64,000 nt of DNA from Methanobrevibacter woesei (GCF_003111605.1 NZ_MZGU01000007.1:1-64000), one strand, 5' to 3'. Numbered from the stretch's first letter, positions 26,059-35,465 are shown. Numbers and translations are program-made. Notes: generated by a model from the letters alone, not told the origin.

Positions 26059-28404
26059 ATGAGTTTAAATAATTTAGAAAAAGGAATAAATGTTATAATA
26101 CCTACATATAAAGGTGAAAAGTACATTTCTAAATTATTAGACTCATTAGTTAACCAAACTATTAATCCAGAACTATTCGATGCTATTTTTATTGTTAATG
26201 GGGAAAAAGACTCAACATCAGACATAATAAAAGAATATCAAAAAGACAACCCCAACATAAATATAATATTAACCTACAGTGATGAAGGAGTATGCAATGC
26301 CCGTAATCATGGAGTAAATATTTCAAAAAGAGAATACACTATTTTTATAGATGATGATGATTTTATCAGCGAAAATTACCTTGAAACACTCTATAAATAT
26401 AGTAAACCAAATAGAGTTGTTATTGGCACTTTTTTAGATATTAATGAAGATACAGGAGATGTTCAGGAGTCATACTTATCTCCCCCATTGCTAAAAAATT
26501 CAGGAATAATTAAAGAAGCTTATAGTTATATGCCCGATATCCTTGTTATCACAACCGATAAACTAATACCAACATCAGAAATTAAAAAGACTTTATTTAA
26601 TCCTGAATTGAAAAATGGAGTGGATATATCTTACTATGCAAGATTTTATCCTGAACACGACTTTGAATTTTATTTAATTGATAAATCAGAAGGTGCTACA
26701 TATTATAGATTATGGAGAGACAATTCCATATCCAGACAACCAGTATCCTATGAATTTAATGTTATTGGAAGATTAAATGTAATTGAAGATATTAATAAAG
26801 GACTTAAGACCGCAAAAACCGATGAAATGAGAAATTTTATAAAATCACTAACTGGTGGCCAAGTAAATTTCATTAATGAGTATCTTAAAGAAAATCCAAA
26901 AGATTTAGAAAAAGTATATAATGAAATAAATAGATATAATTTTGATTTTTTCCCTTACAAATATCTTAATGAAAATTATACTCAATTAAATAAAGAAAAT
27001 AATGAACTAATAATTTCCTATGCATTCCCTCCCACAAACACAACAACAAGTAATGTAGTAGCTAAAAGAATTATAAATAATAAAAATAATGTTAGTGTTA
27101 TCTGTGGAAGTCTAAATGACAAGCAAAAAGATTATGAATTTGAAAAAATTGTTAATGAATTTATAATAGATAAAATGACTGTCAACACAGACTTTAATGA
27201 TACTTGGGAAAGTACTTTAAAATTTATAAAATCAGGAATGAAAATTTTAGAGAATAAGCCTATTTATGATAAAATTTACAGCAGAAGTTATTTTATACCA
27301 TCTAATTTTTTAGCTCTTGCATATAAGCTAAAATATCCAGATACATATTGGAAAGCTGAATTTTCAGACCCTTTAAGATATACAAGTACAGGTTATAAAA
27401 TAGAAAGATACATTGATAAAAATTATATTGAAAAAATTAATAACATCATTCCTAATGAATATCCATCCATTAGAGAAACAGATACTTTAAATTCAATTTG
27501 TGAATATTTAACCTGTTTATTTGCAGATAAAATAATATTTACAAATGAAAATCAAAAAACATTTATGTTAAACTATTTACCTGCTGAAATAAGAGAAAAA
27601 ATCAATTCAAAAACTGTAATCAGCCCACACCCAACATTAGATAAAAAGTACTACTATGTTAAAAATACTGACTACAATATTGATAAAAAGTACATAAATT
27701 TTGCATATTTTGGAGTTATATTTGGAAGTAGAAATTTTGAAGATGTAATAAATGCATTAGACAATTTAAATAATGAATATAAAGATAAATTTAGATTACA
27801 TCTTTTTACACCAAATAAAACAATGTTTGAACAGATATTAAGTAAAAATATATTTGATAAAACCTATATAAACAGCCCAATTAGCTATTTAGAATTTTTA
27901 AACCTTACAACTAAATTTGATGTGCTGATAGTGGAAGATAGTGCTGTTGAAAGTATATTTAAAATAAACCCTTATTTACCTTCAAAAATATCAGATTACT
28001 TTGGAAGTGGTAGTGATATTTGGGCAATATGTGAAGAAGAAAGTGCAATGGATAAGTTAAATGAAATTACATACAAATCTAGAATAAAGGATATAGAATC
28101 TGGAAAAATAGCTGCAAATAAAATAATGCAAGATAAATTGCAAGTGAAAATAAGCAAAAAGGATCCAAATAAAGAAAATAATGAAGAATATTTGAGAAAT
28201 AGGATTAACCATCTTACAACAAAGATTGATGAACTCATACAAGTAGCTGAAGAAGAATTCAGAAAAGATTCACAATATGAAAATGAAATTAATAGATTAA
28301 AGGATAACATAAACCAATTAAAAGAAGAAAATGAAAGTATTAAAAACTCAAATAGTTGGAAAATAACAAAACCATTAAGAAATATTACAAACAAATTTAA
28401 ATAA
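26059..28404 (+). CDS. Two-domain glycosyltransferase (GT2 + GT-B-like)
   Basis: A 781-residue protein from the ATG after AAAGGGATTTTA; a longer form would begin inside leuB and is rejected. Residues 1-230 are a family 2 domain (INVIIPTYKGEKYISKLLDS, EGVCNARNHGVNISK, YTIFIDDDDFI). Residues about 310-690 look like a GT-B-type domain (ELIISYAFPPTNTTTSNVVA, FAYFGVIFGSRNFEDVI, YLPSKISDYFGSGSDIWAIC). A long coiled coil (ENEINRLKDNINQLKEENES) ends in SNSWKITKPLRNITNKF, the tail seen in the glycan locus. It begins 10 bases after leuB, so it looks appended to the leucine operon. Substrates unknown. Confidence 0.82.
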   Translation: MSLNNLEKGINVIIPTYKGEKYISKLLDSLVNQTINPELFDAIFIVNGEKDSTSDIIKEYQKDNPNINIILTYSDEGVCNARNHGVNISKREYTIFIDDDDFISENYLETLYKYSKPNRVVIGTFLDINEDTGDVQESYLSPPLLKNSGIIKEAYSYMPDILVITTDKLIPTSEIKKTLFNPELKNGVDISYYARFYPEHDFEFYLIDKSEGATYYRLWRDNSISRQPVSYEFNVIGRLNVIEDINKGLKTAKTDEMRNFIKSLTGGQVNFINEYLKENPKDLEKVYNEINRYNFDFFPYKYLNENYTQLNKENNELIISYAFPPTNTTTSNVVAKRIINNKNNVSVICGSLNDKQKDYEFEKIVNEFIIDKMTVNTDFNDTWESTLKFIKSGMKILENKPIYDKIYSRSYFIPSNFLALAYKLKYPDTYWKAEFSDPLRYTSTGYKIERYIDKNYIEKINNIIPNEYPSIRETDTLNSICEYLTCLFADKIIFTNENQKTFMLNYLPAEIREKINSKTVISPHPTLDKKYYYVKNTDYNIDKKYINFAYFGVIFGSRNFEDVINALDNLNNEYKDKFRLHLFTPNKTMFEQILSKNIFDKTYINSPISYLEFLNLTTKFDVLIVEDSAVESIFKINPYLPSKISDYFGSGSDIWAICEEESAMDKLNEITYKSRIKDIESGKIAANKIMQDKLQVKISKKDPNKENNEEYLRNRINHLTTKIDELIQVAEEEFRKDSQYENEINRLKDNINQLKEENESIKNSNSWKITKPLRNITNKFK

Positions 28405-28448
28405 AGTATTAATCTATAAGTTAATAATACATTAAAGGAGAATTCGAT

Positions 28449-28538
28449 ATGAATAAACTTCAAATAGCAGCAATTTTTATAATACTTATTATGGTATTCA
28501 GTGCAGTTGCTGGATTTATACTTTTAGTACTTGGATAA
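28449..28538 (+). CDS. 29-residue single-helix membrane peptide
   Basis: A tiny open frame: [17 protein letters not shown] then [12 protein letters not shown] and a stop. It has a good AAAGGAG ribosome binding site 8 bases before the ATG and almost the whole peptide is one hydrophobic helix with one lysine near the start (inside-positive). It sits between the large glycosyltransferase and ribH, ending 19 bases before the ribH start. Function is not known; candidates are a small regulatory membrane protein or a subunit of a membrane complex. Confidence 0.6.
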   Translation: MNKLQIAAIFIILIMVFSAVAGFILLVLG

Positions 28539-28557
28539 ACTAAATGGAGATTTTATT

Positions 28558-28974
28558 ATGGCAAAATACAATATAGGCGCAGTTGTCGCAGAATTTAATT
28601 ATGATATCACTCAAATGATGTTAGGTTTAGCAAAAGAAGAAGCAAAAACCAGAGATTGTGAAATAACCCAAGTTGTAACAGTTCCTGGTGTCTTTGATAT
28701 GGCATTAGCTATTAAAAAATTACTTGAAAAAGATGATATTGATGCAGTTATTACACTTGGTGCTGTAATCGAAGGTGCTACTGACCACGATCAAATCGTG
28801 GCACAACATGCTTCCCGTAAAATAGCTGACTTATCTTTAGAATATGAAAAACCAGTAGCCCTTGGAATCAGCGGACCGGGTATGACAAGATTAGATGCTC
28901 ACAAACGTGTAGATTACGGTAAAAGAGCAGTTGAAGCAGCTATTAAAATGTGTGACAGATTAAAAGAAATTTAG
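28558..28974 (+). CDS. ribH: 6,7-dimethyl-8-ribityllumazine synthase
   Basis: A 138-residue lumazine synthase, which joins 5-amino-6-ribitylamino-uracil with 3,4-dihydroxy-2-butanone 4-phosphate in riboflavin (and F420 precursor) synthesis. Typical regions are VAEFNYDIT (ring binding), [30 protein letters not shown] and [11 protein letters not shown]. The length is normal for the archaeal form. The ATG after TGGAGATTTTATT was chosen; nine upstream codons in frame are excluded because they would overlap the small peptide gene and lack a site. The partner enzyme, ribB, is at the other end of the window under a riboswitch. ribH itself shows no such element. Confidence 0.94.
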   Translation: MAKYNIGAVVAEFNYDITQMMLGLAKEEAKTRDCEITQVVTVPGVFDMALAIKKLLEKDDIDAVITLGAVIEGATDHDQIVAQHASRKIADLSLEYEKPVALGISGPGMTRLDAHKRVDYGKRAVEAAIKMCDRLKEI

Positions 28975-28982
28975 ATGATTAA

Positions 28983-29921
28983 ATGGAAATTTTAAAACCT
29001 GAACAATTAAAAGAAAAATTTAACGACCCTTGGGTTGCACCTTATGAAAAAATCTTAACTATGGTTGATGGCGACAAAGTTGAGATTGTAGAGTACCACC
29101 CATGTATTTCTGGTTCTCATTGGTTACTTAATCAATATAGAAACAATAGTGAACTTATTGATTCCGCTTACAGAGATGGAAACAAACATGTTTACTCCTG
29201 TCATGTCGGATGTGCTCCATTAGACCTTAAAGCTAGTTTTAATGCTGCTGGAATTGATGAAATCGTTATTGACGGCGATGAAGTAAAAGTAACCCATGCA
29301 GGACTTGCTGGAGCAGGTGTTGGAGCTGGAATGTGTAGAGGAATGGGTGAAGGAGTAAAATATGTGGAACTCGAAAAAATTGGTGGAGGATCAAAACCTG
29401 GAAAAGCTACAGTAGTTACACCAAAACTTGAAAAAGTTGTTATAGGTATTGATGATACTGATACAAAAGAAGAAGGTGCTACATGGACAATGGCTCATAA
29501 CGTTGGTATGGAGCTTAAAAGTGAAGGTTTTGAATACATAGACCACATTATTGTCCAATTATACCCACATAACCCTCATAAAACTCAAAATTGTGTATCA
29601 ATAGCTTTAACTTTTGCAGTTGAAAGTGAAAGAAAAGAAGAATTAATCAACAAACTTGTTGAAATCCTTAAAAGAGATTCACTTTCAGATAAAACAGCTA
29701 TAGCTATTTTAGAAGGATTAGATATTCCTGAAAAATTAAGAGAATATTCAATAGCTACAAAATCTGGTATGATGACAGTTGAAAAAGCTGAAGAAGTTGC
29801 AAAAGAATTAAACATTCCTTTAATCGCTGTTACTGGTGAACAAGGAAAAGTTGGTGCATTAGCTGCTTTAGGTCTTTACAATGATGTTGAAGAAGCAGTA
29901 AAAGTTTATGATAAAAAATAA
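28983..29921 (+). CDS. Methanogenesis marker protein 11
   Basis: A 312-residue protein that I recognise as methanogenesis marker 11. The N-terminal region DPWVAPYEKILTMVDGD and EYHPCISGSHWLLNQYR are characteristic, and the middle has VVIGIDDTDTKEEGATWTMA, a motif shared with TiaS-like tRNA agmatinylases (DUF1743 type). The C-terminal part has GEQGKVGALAALGL. The family is limited to methanogens; a firm function is not established. It begins 8 bases after ribH and ends before a T-rich terminator, so ribH and this gene form one short operon. Confidence 0.85.
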   Translation: MEILKPEQLKEKFNDPWVAPYEKILTMVDGDKVEIVEYHPCISGSHWLLNQYRNNSELIDSAYRDGNKHVYSCHVGCAPLDLKASFNAAGIDEIVIDGDEVKVTHAGLAGAGVGAGMCRGMGEGVKYVELEKIGGGSKPGKATVVTPKLEKVVIGIDDTDTKEEGATWTMAHNVGMELKSEGFEYIDHIIVQLYPHNPHKTQNCVSIALTFAVESERKEELINKLVEILKRDSLSDKTAIAILEGLDIPEKLREYSIATKSGMMTVEKAEEVAKELNIPLIAVTGEQGKVGALAALGLYNDVEEAVKVYDKK

Positions 29922-29922
29922 A

Positions 29923-29950
29923 CTCTTTTTTTTTACTTTTTTTATTTATT
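29923..29950 (+). terminator. T-rich archaeal terminator after marker 11 gene
   Basis: Directly after the stop are two runs of T (9 and 7) separated by AC in an otherwise A/T context. Archaeal RNA polymerase ends on such U tracts without a strong hairpin. The convergent gene on the other strand ends at 29949, so the tract covers the gap. Confidence 0.55.
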
Positions 29951-31664
29951 AATATGTTCTAAAATCAAAGAAATTGCCTTCTTGGGAATTTACAAAGTGA
30001 TGTATTGTTGTTATATTATTAGATACAATATTTATTCTATAATCATGTCCTTCAAAGTCAAATTCAATAGTATCATTTTCAAAAGAGTTGTTAATATACT
30101 CTATACTTTCAATAACTTGACCATTGACAGCAATATTATATGAAGAGTTATTTTCAAATATTCCTCCAATTGAACCCATTGAAACATTATCCACACTTAC
30201 TTCTAATCTAGATCCATTATTATACCTGTCAGAGATTATGAAAGTGTCAAATAAAGTTGTGTTATTTGTAGAGGATACATTATGAGAAACAACTGTTCCA
30301 TCAAATACCTGATTTAAACGGCTATTTTGTAAGATATCACCATCATTTACTTCAAGATGATTTTTAACATCAATAGGAAGTCTTAATAAATCCAATTCTC
30401 CATTTTTTGTTTCATTTACATTATAATGAACTGAATTTATTGTAATTGTATCGCCATATGAAATTCCCAATGTTTGAAGGGCATCAGCAGGCATACGAAG
30501 CAAATTAGACTCATTTTCAAGTGCACTATCTACAGTATATGGCCCCCTTACTGAAATAGTGTTATTTGTATCATCAGAAAAGAGTATAAGGTTTCTTGAA
30601 TTTGGTTCAATAGATATCGCTCCATTTTCAATATGTGCTGCTCCTAAAAATGTTGAAAGCATTAAAAGAAGTATCACAGCAGAGATTAAAACTGGAAAAT
30701 GAATTTTAATAAATGATTTAATCAGATTATGTCTAGGCATTTTTTTATACATATCAACGGATTTTGAAACTACCTTAATAAGATAATAAACTGCAATAGC
30801 CATACCAAATACAATAATTAAAACACCTACTTCCATAGGTATGAATCTAACAAAGAACAAGGTAAATAATCCTAATATAACAAGAGACAATCCAACAATT
30901 GCCATACGGATTAAATATCCAATATCATCTATCATCACAACTCTACCGTACTTATTAGCACGATCAATAATAGTTCTTACAACTTCATTAGCCATTAAAT
31001 GTAAATCAGCTAATGGAGACATGTCATGTTCTATTTCACCAATATCTACTTCTTTAATTGAAATTCCTTGAACATCAGCATCTAAAACAATACCAACATC
31101 CACACCATAATCTGGTTCAAAATTAATTTTCTCTAAAACTTCTCTTTTTGCAGCAAACTGACCACTTAGTGGTTGTTCAAAAGAGATTTCTGGGAAGAAA
31201 AAGTTTAAAAGAGGTTTAGCAGTTAATTCTGTTACTCTTCCACTTTCACGAGCAAATTTAGTCTTAGTGATATCAGTTTTTCCCTCTAAAATTGGTTTAA
31301 TAATAGCATCTACCTTTTTAGGAGTTAAATTATGAATATCTGCATCAATAAATGCAACAATATCTGAATTGGATTTTAAATATCCAGTTTTTAATGCTTC
31401 ACCTTTCCCTTTATTTTTTGAATGAGAAAAAACAATAGCCCCTGCTTTTTTAGCTTCTTCAACAGTATTATCTGATGAACCATCGTTTACAACAATGACT
31501 TCATCAACATAAGAAACCGATTTAATAACTTTAACAACAGTAGCGACGGTTTCTTCTTCATTATATGCAGGTACAATAACAGAAACTTTCATATATTTCT
31601 TTACATTATTATTTGACCTAAATGAAGCTAATAAAAAAACGAGCAATACTATCAACCAAGACAA
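29949..31664 (-). CDS. Membrane family 2 glycosyltransferase with outer C-terminal domain
   Basis: A 571-residue protein. A TTG start is preferred because GGAGATGA lies 7 bases before it; this adds an N-terminal helix (LIVLLVFLLASF). An ATG 24 codons later (MKVSVIVPAYNEE) would remove the helix. Residues 26-250 are the GT-A domain (DEVIVVNDGSSDNT, KGKGEALKTGY, IVAFIDADIHNL, DYGVDVGIVLD). Four hydrophobic helices follow near 255-345. Residues 350-571 are polar, rich in NxS/T sites, probably outside the cell, with two related beta-type segments (GISYGDTITIN and LEVNDGDILQN). It is likely to be a polyprenyl-glycosyl transferase or to act on a membrane lipid; the outer domain is not one I recognise. 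Confidence 0.72.
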   Translation of the reverse strand: MSWLIVLLVFLLASFRSNNNVKKYMKVSVIVPAYNEEETVATVVKVIKSVSYVDEVIVVNDGSSDNTVEEAKKAGAIVFSHSKNKGKGEALKTGYLKSNSDIVAFIDADIHNLTPKKVDAIIKPILEGKTDITKTKFARESGRVTELTAKPLLNFFFPEISFEQPLSGQFAAKREVLEKINFEPDYGVDVGIVLDADVQGISIKEVDIGEIEHDMSPLADLHLMANEVVRTIIDRANKYGRVVMIDDIGYLIRMAIVGLSLVILGLFTLFFVRFIPMEVGVLIIVFGMAIAVYYLIKVVSKSVDMYKKMPRHNLIKSFIKIHFPVLISAVILLLMLSTFLGAAHIENGAISIEPNSRNLILFSDDTNNTISVRGPYTVDSALENESNLLRMPADALQTLGISYGDTITINSVHYNVNETKNGELDLLRLPIDVKNHLEVNDGDILQNSRLNQVFDGTVVSHNVSSTNNTTLFDTFIISDRYNNGSRLEVSVDNVSMGSIGGIFENNSSYNIAVNGQVIESIEYINNSFENDTIEFDFEGHDYRINIVSNNITTIHHFVNSQEGNFFDFRTY

Positions 31665-31821
31665 AAAAACTCATCTCCAATTTATTATACTAATATTTTT
31701 TCTTTTTAAATACTATAAATATTATTGTTAAACAAACAAAAATGGTATAAATCTATAAATATTTTTAAAATTAAATGATAAAAGAAAAACCAATTCTTTG
31801 AATAATGTAAAGGTAGTTTAT

Positions 31822-33975
31822 ATGATAGAAAAAACACTTGAAAAAGAGCTTAATATCAAATCATGGCAAGTTAAAAAAGTTATTAAACTTATTGATGAAG
31901 GAAATACAATACCTTTTATTGCAAGATACAGAAAAGACATAACTGGCGGATTAGATGATGAGGTATTAAGAAAATTTGACACTCGTTTAAAATATCTCAG
32001 AAATTTAGAGCATAAAAAAGAGCAAATTATTGAAAAAATAAACAACCTTGGAAAATTAACCAAAGAATTAAAGGAAAAAATATTATCTGCAGAAACATTA
32101 GTTGAACTTGATGATTTATATCTTCCTTATAAAAGTAAAAAAAGAACAAAAGCAACTATAGCTCGTGAAAAAGGTCTTGAAGGTCTTGCAAACACAATTT
32201 TAAAACAGGATTTAACAGAACCTGTTGAAAATATAGCAAAAAAGTATATAAACCCAGAATTAGATGTTAACACTGCACAAGAAGCTATTGATGGTTCAAA
32301 AGACATAATTTCAGAATTAATATCAGAAAATGCAGATTTTAGAAAGAAAATAAGAGAGAATACTTTATATCATGGATTTATTGAAACAAAAGTCAAAAAA
32401 GATAGTGAAAATCCAGAATATGAAATATATTACAATTATTCAGAAAAATTATCAAAAATTCCTCCACATAGGTTACTAGCTATCAACAGAGCAGAAAAAG
32501 AAGGAGTTTTAAAAGTAAAAATATATATAGATGCTGAAGAGATTCTAGAATATCTTAAAAGACATATCCTAAAAAGTTCTTCAGATATTCCTGAAAAAAT
32601 AGAATACAACAAATATACAACACCAATTATTGTTGATTCAATTTCTGACTCTTATAAACGACTAATAGCTCCTTCAATAGAACGTGAAATAAGAAAAGAA
32701 CTTAAAGAAAAGGCTGAAGAAAAATCAATCGATGTATTTGCAAAAAATTTACATCAATTACTTATGACAAGCCCATTAATAGGCAAAACAATATTAGGGT
32801 GGGATCCTGCATTTAGAACAGGCTGTAAACTAGCTATTATTGATGAAACAGGAAAAGTTTTAAAAACCGATTTAATTTATCCAACAGAACCTCAAAATAA
32901 AATAAAAGAATCAACTGAAACTATCCGTAACTTAATAAAAGAATATGATATTAATGTAATAGCTATTGGAAACGGTACTGCATCAAGAGAATCAGAAGAA
33001 ATTGTTGCAGAGATAATAAAAGGAACAAATGTAGAATATATTATTGTTAATGAGGCAGGTGCATCAGTATACTCTGCAAGTGAATTAGCTAGTGAAGAAT
33101 TCCCAGATTACAGTGAAGGTGAAAGAAGTGCAATATCTATTGCTAGAAGACTTCAAGATCCTTTAGCAGAGCTTGTAAAGATTGACCCGAAATCAATTGG
33201 TGTTGGTCAGTATCAGCATGATATGAATCAGAAAAATCTAAATGAATCATTAACAGGGGTTGTTGAAAAAGTAGTTAATGAAGTTGGAGTAGATTTAAAC
33301 ACTGCATCTTACAGCCTTTTAAGTTACATTTCTGGAATTAATAAAACAACTGCAAAAAACATTATTGAATATAGAGAAACAAATGGTGCTTTTAAAAATA
33401 GAAAAGAATTAATTAAAGTTAATAAACTGGGTAAAAAAACATTTGAACAATGTGCTGGTTTTGTAAAAATTGATAACCCTGAAATGCCTTTAGATAACAC
33501 CACTATACATCCAGAATCTTACAAACAAACAATAAAATTATTAAATAAATTAGGATATAATGTTGAGGATATTGGAAAAAATAAAATAAACTTTGATAAT
33601 TTAGATTATGAGAAATTAGCAGAAGAGCTAGATATTGGAGTTATGACTTTAAAAGACATAGTTAAAGAACTTAAAAAACCTGGTCGTGACCCTCGTGAAG
33701 ATATGCCAAAACCAATACTTAGAAAAAATGTTTTAACAATAGAAGATTTAGAAGAAGGAATGATTCTTCAAGGAACCGTTAGAAACATTGTTGATTTTGG
33801 AGCTTTTGTTGATATTGGAGTGCATCAAGATGGTCTTGTCCACATATCTCAGTTAGTGGAAAATAAATTTGTAAAGCACCCATTAGACATTGTTAGTGTT
33901 GGAGATATTGTTGATGTTCGTGTTATTGAAACAGACTTAGAGAGAAATAGAATTAACTTATCTATGATTCTCTAA
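31822..33975 (+). CDS. tex: Tex-family S1 RNA-binding protein
   Basis: A 717-residue protein with the Tex architecture. The N-terminal region opens with VKKVIKLIDEGNTIPFIARY; a YqgF (RNase H-like) domain begins near residue 325 (ILGWDPAFRTGCKLAIIDE); a helix-hairpin-helix region lies near 490-560 (TASYSLLSYISGINKTTAKN, FKNRKELIKVNKLG); and an S1 domain is at the C-terminus (GMILQGTVRNIVDFGAFVDI). Tex affects transcription or translation in bacteria by binding RNA and DNA. The family is mainly bacterial, so this gene may have come from a bacterium. Start at the second ATG, after AAAGGTAGTTTAT. Its end overlaps the convergent gene by 18 bases. Confidence 0.9.
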   Translation: MIEKTLEKELNIKSWQVKKVIKLIDEGNTIPFIARYRKDITGGLDDEVLRKFDTRLKYLRNLEHKKEQIIEKINNLGKLTKELKEKILSAETLVELDDLYLPYKSKKRTKATIAREKGLEGLANTILKQDLTEPVENIAKKYINPELDVNTAQEAIDGSKDIISELISENADFRKKIRENTLYHGFIETKVKKDSENPEYEIYYNYSEKLSKIPPHRLLAINRAEKEGVLKVKIYIDAEEILEYLKRHILKSSSDIPEKIEYNKYTTPIIVDSISDSYKRLIAPSIEREIRKELKEKAEEKSIDVFAKNLHQLLMTSPLIGKTILGWDPAFRTGCKLAIIDETGKVLKTDLIYPTEPQNKIKESTETIRNLIKEYDINVIAIGNGTASRESEEIVAEIIKGTNVEYIIVNEAGASVYSASELASEEFPDYSEGERSAISIARRLQDPLAELVKIDPKSIGVGQYQHDMNQKNLNESLTGVVEKVVNEVGVDLNTASYSLLSYISGINKTTAKNIIEYRETNGAFKNRKELIKVNKLGKKTFEQCAGFVKIDNPEMPLDNTTIHPESYKQTIKLLNKLGYNVEDIGKNKINFDNLDYEKLAEELDIGVMTLKDIVKELKKPGRDPREDMPKPILRKNVLTIEDLEEGMILQGTVRNIVDFGAFVDIGVHQDGLVHISQLVENKFVKHPLDIVSVGDIVDVRVIETDLERNRINLSMIL

Positions 33976-34899
33976 TTCTCTTTTTTTCATTTCAACCATG
34001 TTTAAAAACTGTTCAAATCTTTGCTGATGTTGTTTTTTAAGAACATGTAAAACAACTCCTGAAAAAAAGATTACAACAGCTATAATCACAACAGTTGAAG
34101 CCATAATTAATGTTGGTATCTTTTCTACATAACCTGTACTTAAATAATTAACAAAAATAGGTAGGAAATAAATAGCTGCAATTAACAAAAGAACAAGAGT
34201 AGCTAATGAAAAGAAAAACAATGGACGTGTATCCCTAAATAATGAAAGAATAAGAGATAACACCTTAAAACCATCACGATAGGTGTTTAATTTAGATTCA
34301 CTTCCTTCAATCCTGTCTCTATACTCTACCTGAACTTCTTCTATTAAAAAATTATTATTAAGAGAAAAAATAGTCATTTCAGTTTCTATTTCAAATTCCT
34401 GAGATGAAATTGGATATGATTTAGCAAAACGATAACTGAAACCACGCATTCCAGTCATTATATCTCCAAGATTACTCTTAAATAAAATGTTGATAGCCTT
34501 ACGAACTAATTTATTACCAGTGTTGTGAAAACGACGTTTATTTTCTTCAAAATATTTTCCAGACAATCTATTACCAATTACCATGTCTGCCTTGCCTGAA
34601 AGAACAAGTTTTTCAATTTCAGATGCTGCTTCAACACCATATGTATCATCACCATCTACCATAATATAACAATCAGCATCAATATCACGAAACATTGATC
34701 TGACTACATTTCCTTTACCTTGCCTATACTCTTTTTTTACAATAGCTCCAGATTCTTTGGCTATTTTATAGGAATTATCAGTGGAATTATTATCATAGAC
34801 ATAGATATCTGCATGAGGTAATTCTCTCTTAAAATCTGTAACAACTTTTTTAATTGTTAATTCTTCATTATAACAGGGTATAAGGACAGCAGTTTTCAT
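33958..34899 (-). CDS. Membrane family 2 glycosyltransferase (DPM1/Ppm-like)
   Basis: A 313-residue protein with a GT-A domain at residues 1-210 (TAVLIPCYNEELTIKKVV, IYVYDNNSTDNS, QGKGNVVRSMFRDI, YIMVDGDDTYG, MTGMRGFSYRFAKSYP) and two C-terminal helices (PLFFFSLATLVLLLIAAIYF and STVVIIAVVIFFSGVVLHVL). It resembles dolichyl-phosphate sugar synthases that put mannose or glucose on a polyprenyl phosphate. It is divergent from gtrA across about 65 bases; the two types of gene often work together, as GtrA-like proteins are proposed to flip such lipid-linked sugars. Donor is unknown. Confidence 0.86.
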   Translation of the reverse strand: MKTAVLIPCYNEELTIKKVVTDFKRELPHADIYVYDNNSTDNSYKIAKESGAIVKKEYRQGKGNVVRSMFRDIDADCYIMVDGDDTYGVEAASEIEKLVLSGKADMVIGNRLSGKYFEENKRRFHNTGNKLVRKAINILFKSNLGDIMTGMRGFSYRFAKSYPISSQEFEIETEMTIFSLNNNFLIEEVQVEYRDRIEGSESKLNTYRDGFKVLSLILSLFRDTRPLFFFSLATLVLLLIAAIYFLPIFVNYLSTGYVEKIPTLIMASTVVIIAVVIFFSGVVLHVLKKQHQQRFEQFLNMVEMKKRELENHR

Positions 34900-34963
34900 A
34901 GTAATAAAATATATATTTATCTTTATATTTAATTACATATTAAATAATTCTGGGAGATTCAAT

Positions 34964-35398
34964 TTGGATTATAGTAAAAGTGAAATAATAGAACTTCTAT
35001 TTAAAAGAAAAACAGACAATATTTATCTTCAAATGTTTAGATATTGTTTTGTTGGTGGAATCTCTTTTTTAATAGATTTTTTTATTTATATTGGCTTAAT
35101 TGAAATTTTTAATGTAAATTATTTAATATCAGCGGCAATTGCATTTGCTATTTCAGTTATGGCAAACTACTATTTAAGTACATCCTGGGTTTTCAATCAA
35201 TCCAACATTGAGAATAGAGTTATTGAATTCAACCTATTTATTTTAATAAGTATAATGGGTCTTGTTTTTACTGAAATTCTTTTATTTATATTCATAGATT
35301 GGTTATCAATAGGATATATAATCTCCAAAATTATAGCCTCACTATTAGTTATGCTCTGGAATTTCAGTGCTAGAAGAGTTATGTTTTATGGAACTTAA
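34964..35398 (+). CDS. GtrA family membrane protein
   Basis: A 144-residue protein with four predicted helices: FRYCFVGGISFLIDFFIYIG, ISAAIAFAISVMANYYLS, FNLFILISIMGLVFTEILLF and IASLLVMLWNFSARRVMF. This is the GtrA pattern, including the conserved RY.xVG start, NYxxxxxWVF and W-N-F-x-x-R/K end. The family is proposed to move polyprenyl-phosphate sugars across the membrane. The start is TTG, supported by GGGAGA 7 bases before it. It stands next to the divergent DPM1-like gene, which could supply its substrate. Confidence 0.85.
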   Translation: MDYSKSEIIELLFKRKTDNIYLQMFRYCFVGGISFLIDFFIYIGLIEIFNVNYLISAAIAFAISVMANYYLSTSWVFNQSNIENRVIEFNLFILISIMGLVFTEILLFIFIDWLSIGYIISKIIASLLVMLWNFSARRVMFYGT

Positions 35399-35465
35399 AC
35401 TATAATTAACTTTATTAGTACCTATAAAGTAATTATTATTCATAAAAAAATTAAAAGGTTAAATT

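Noticed and set aside
27996-28463. Minus-strand open frame of 155 codons opposite the large transferase
   Set aside because: Shadow of the real gene: Phe/Leu/Ser-rich translation of the opposite strand of coiled-coil coding sequence.
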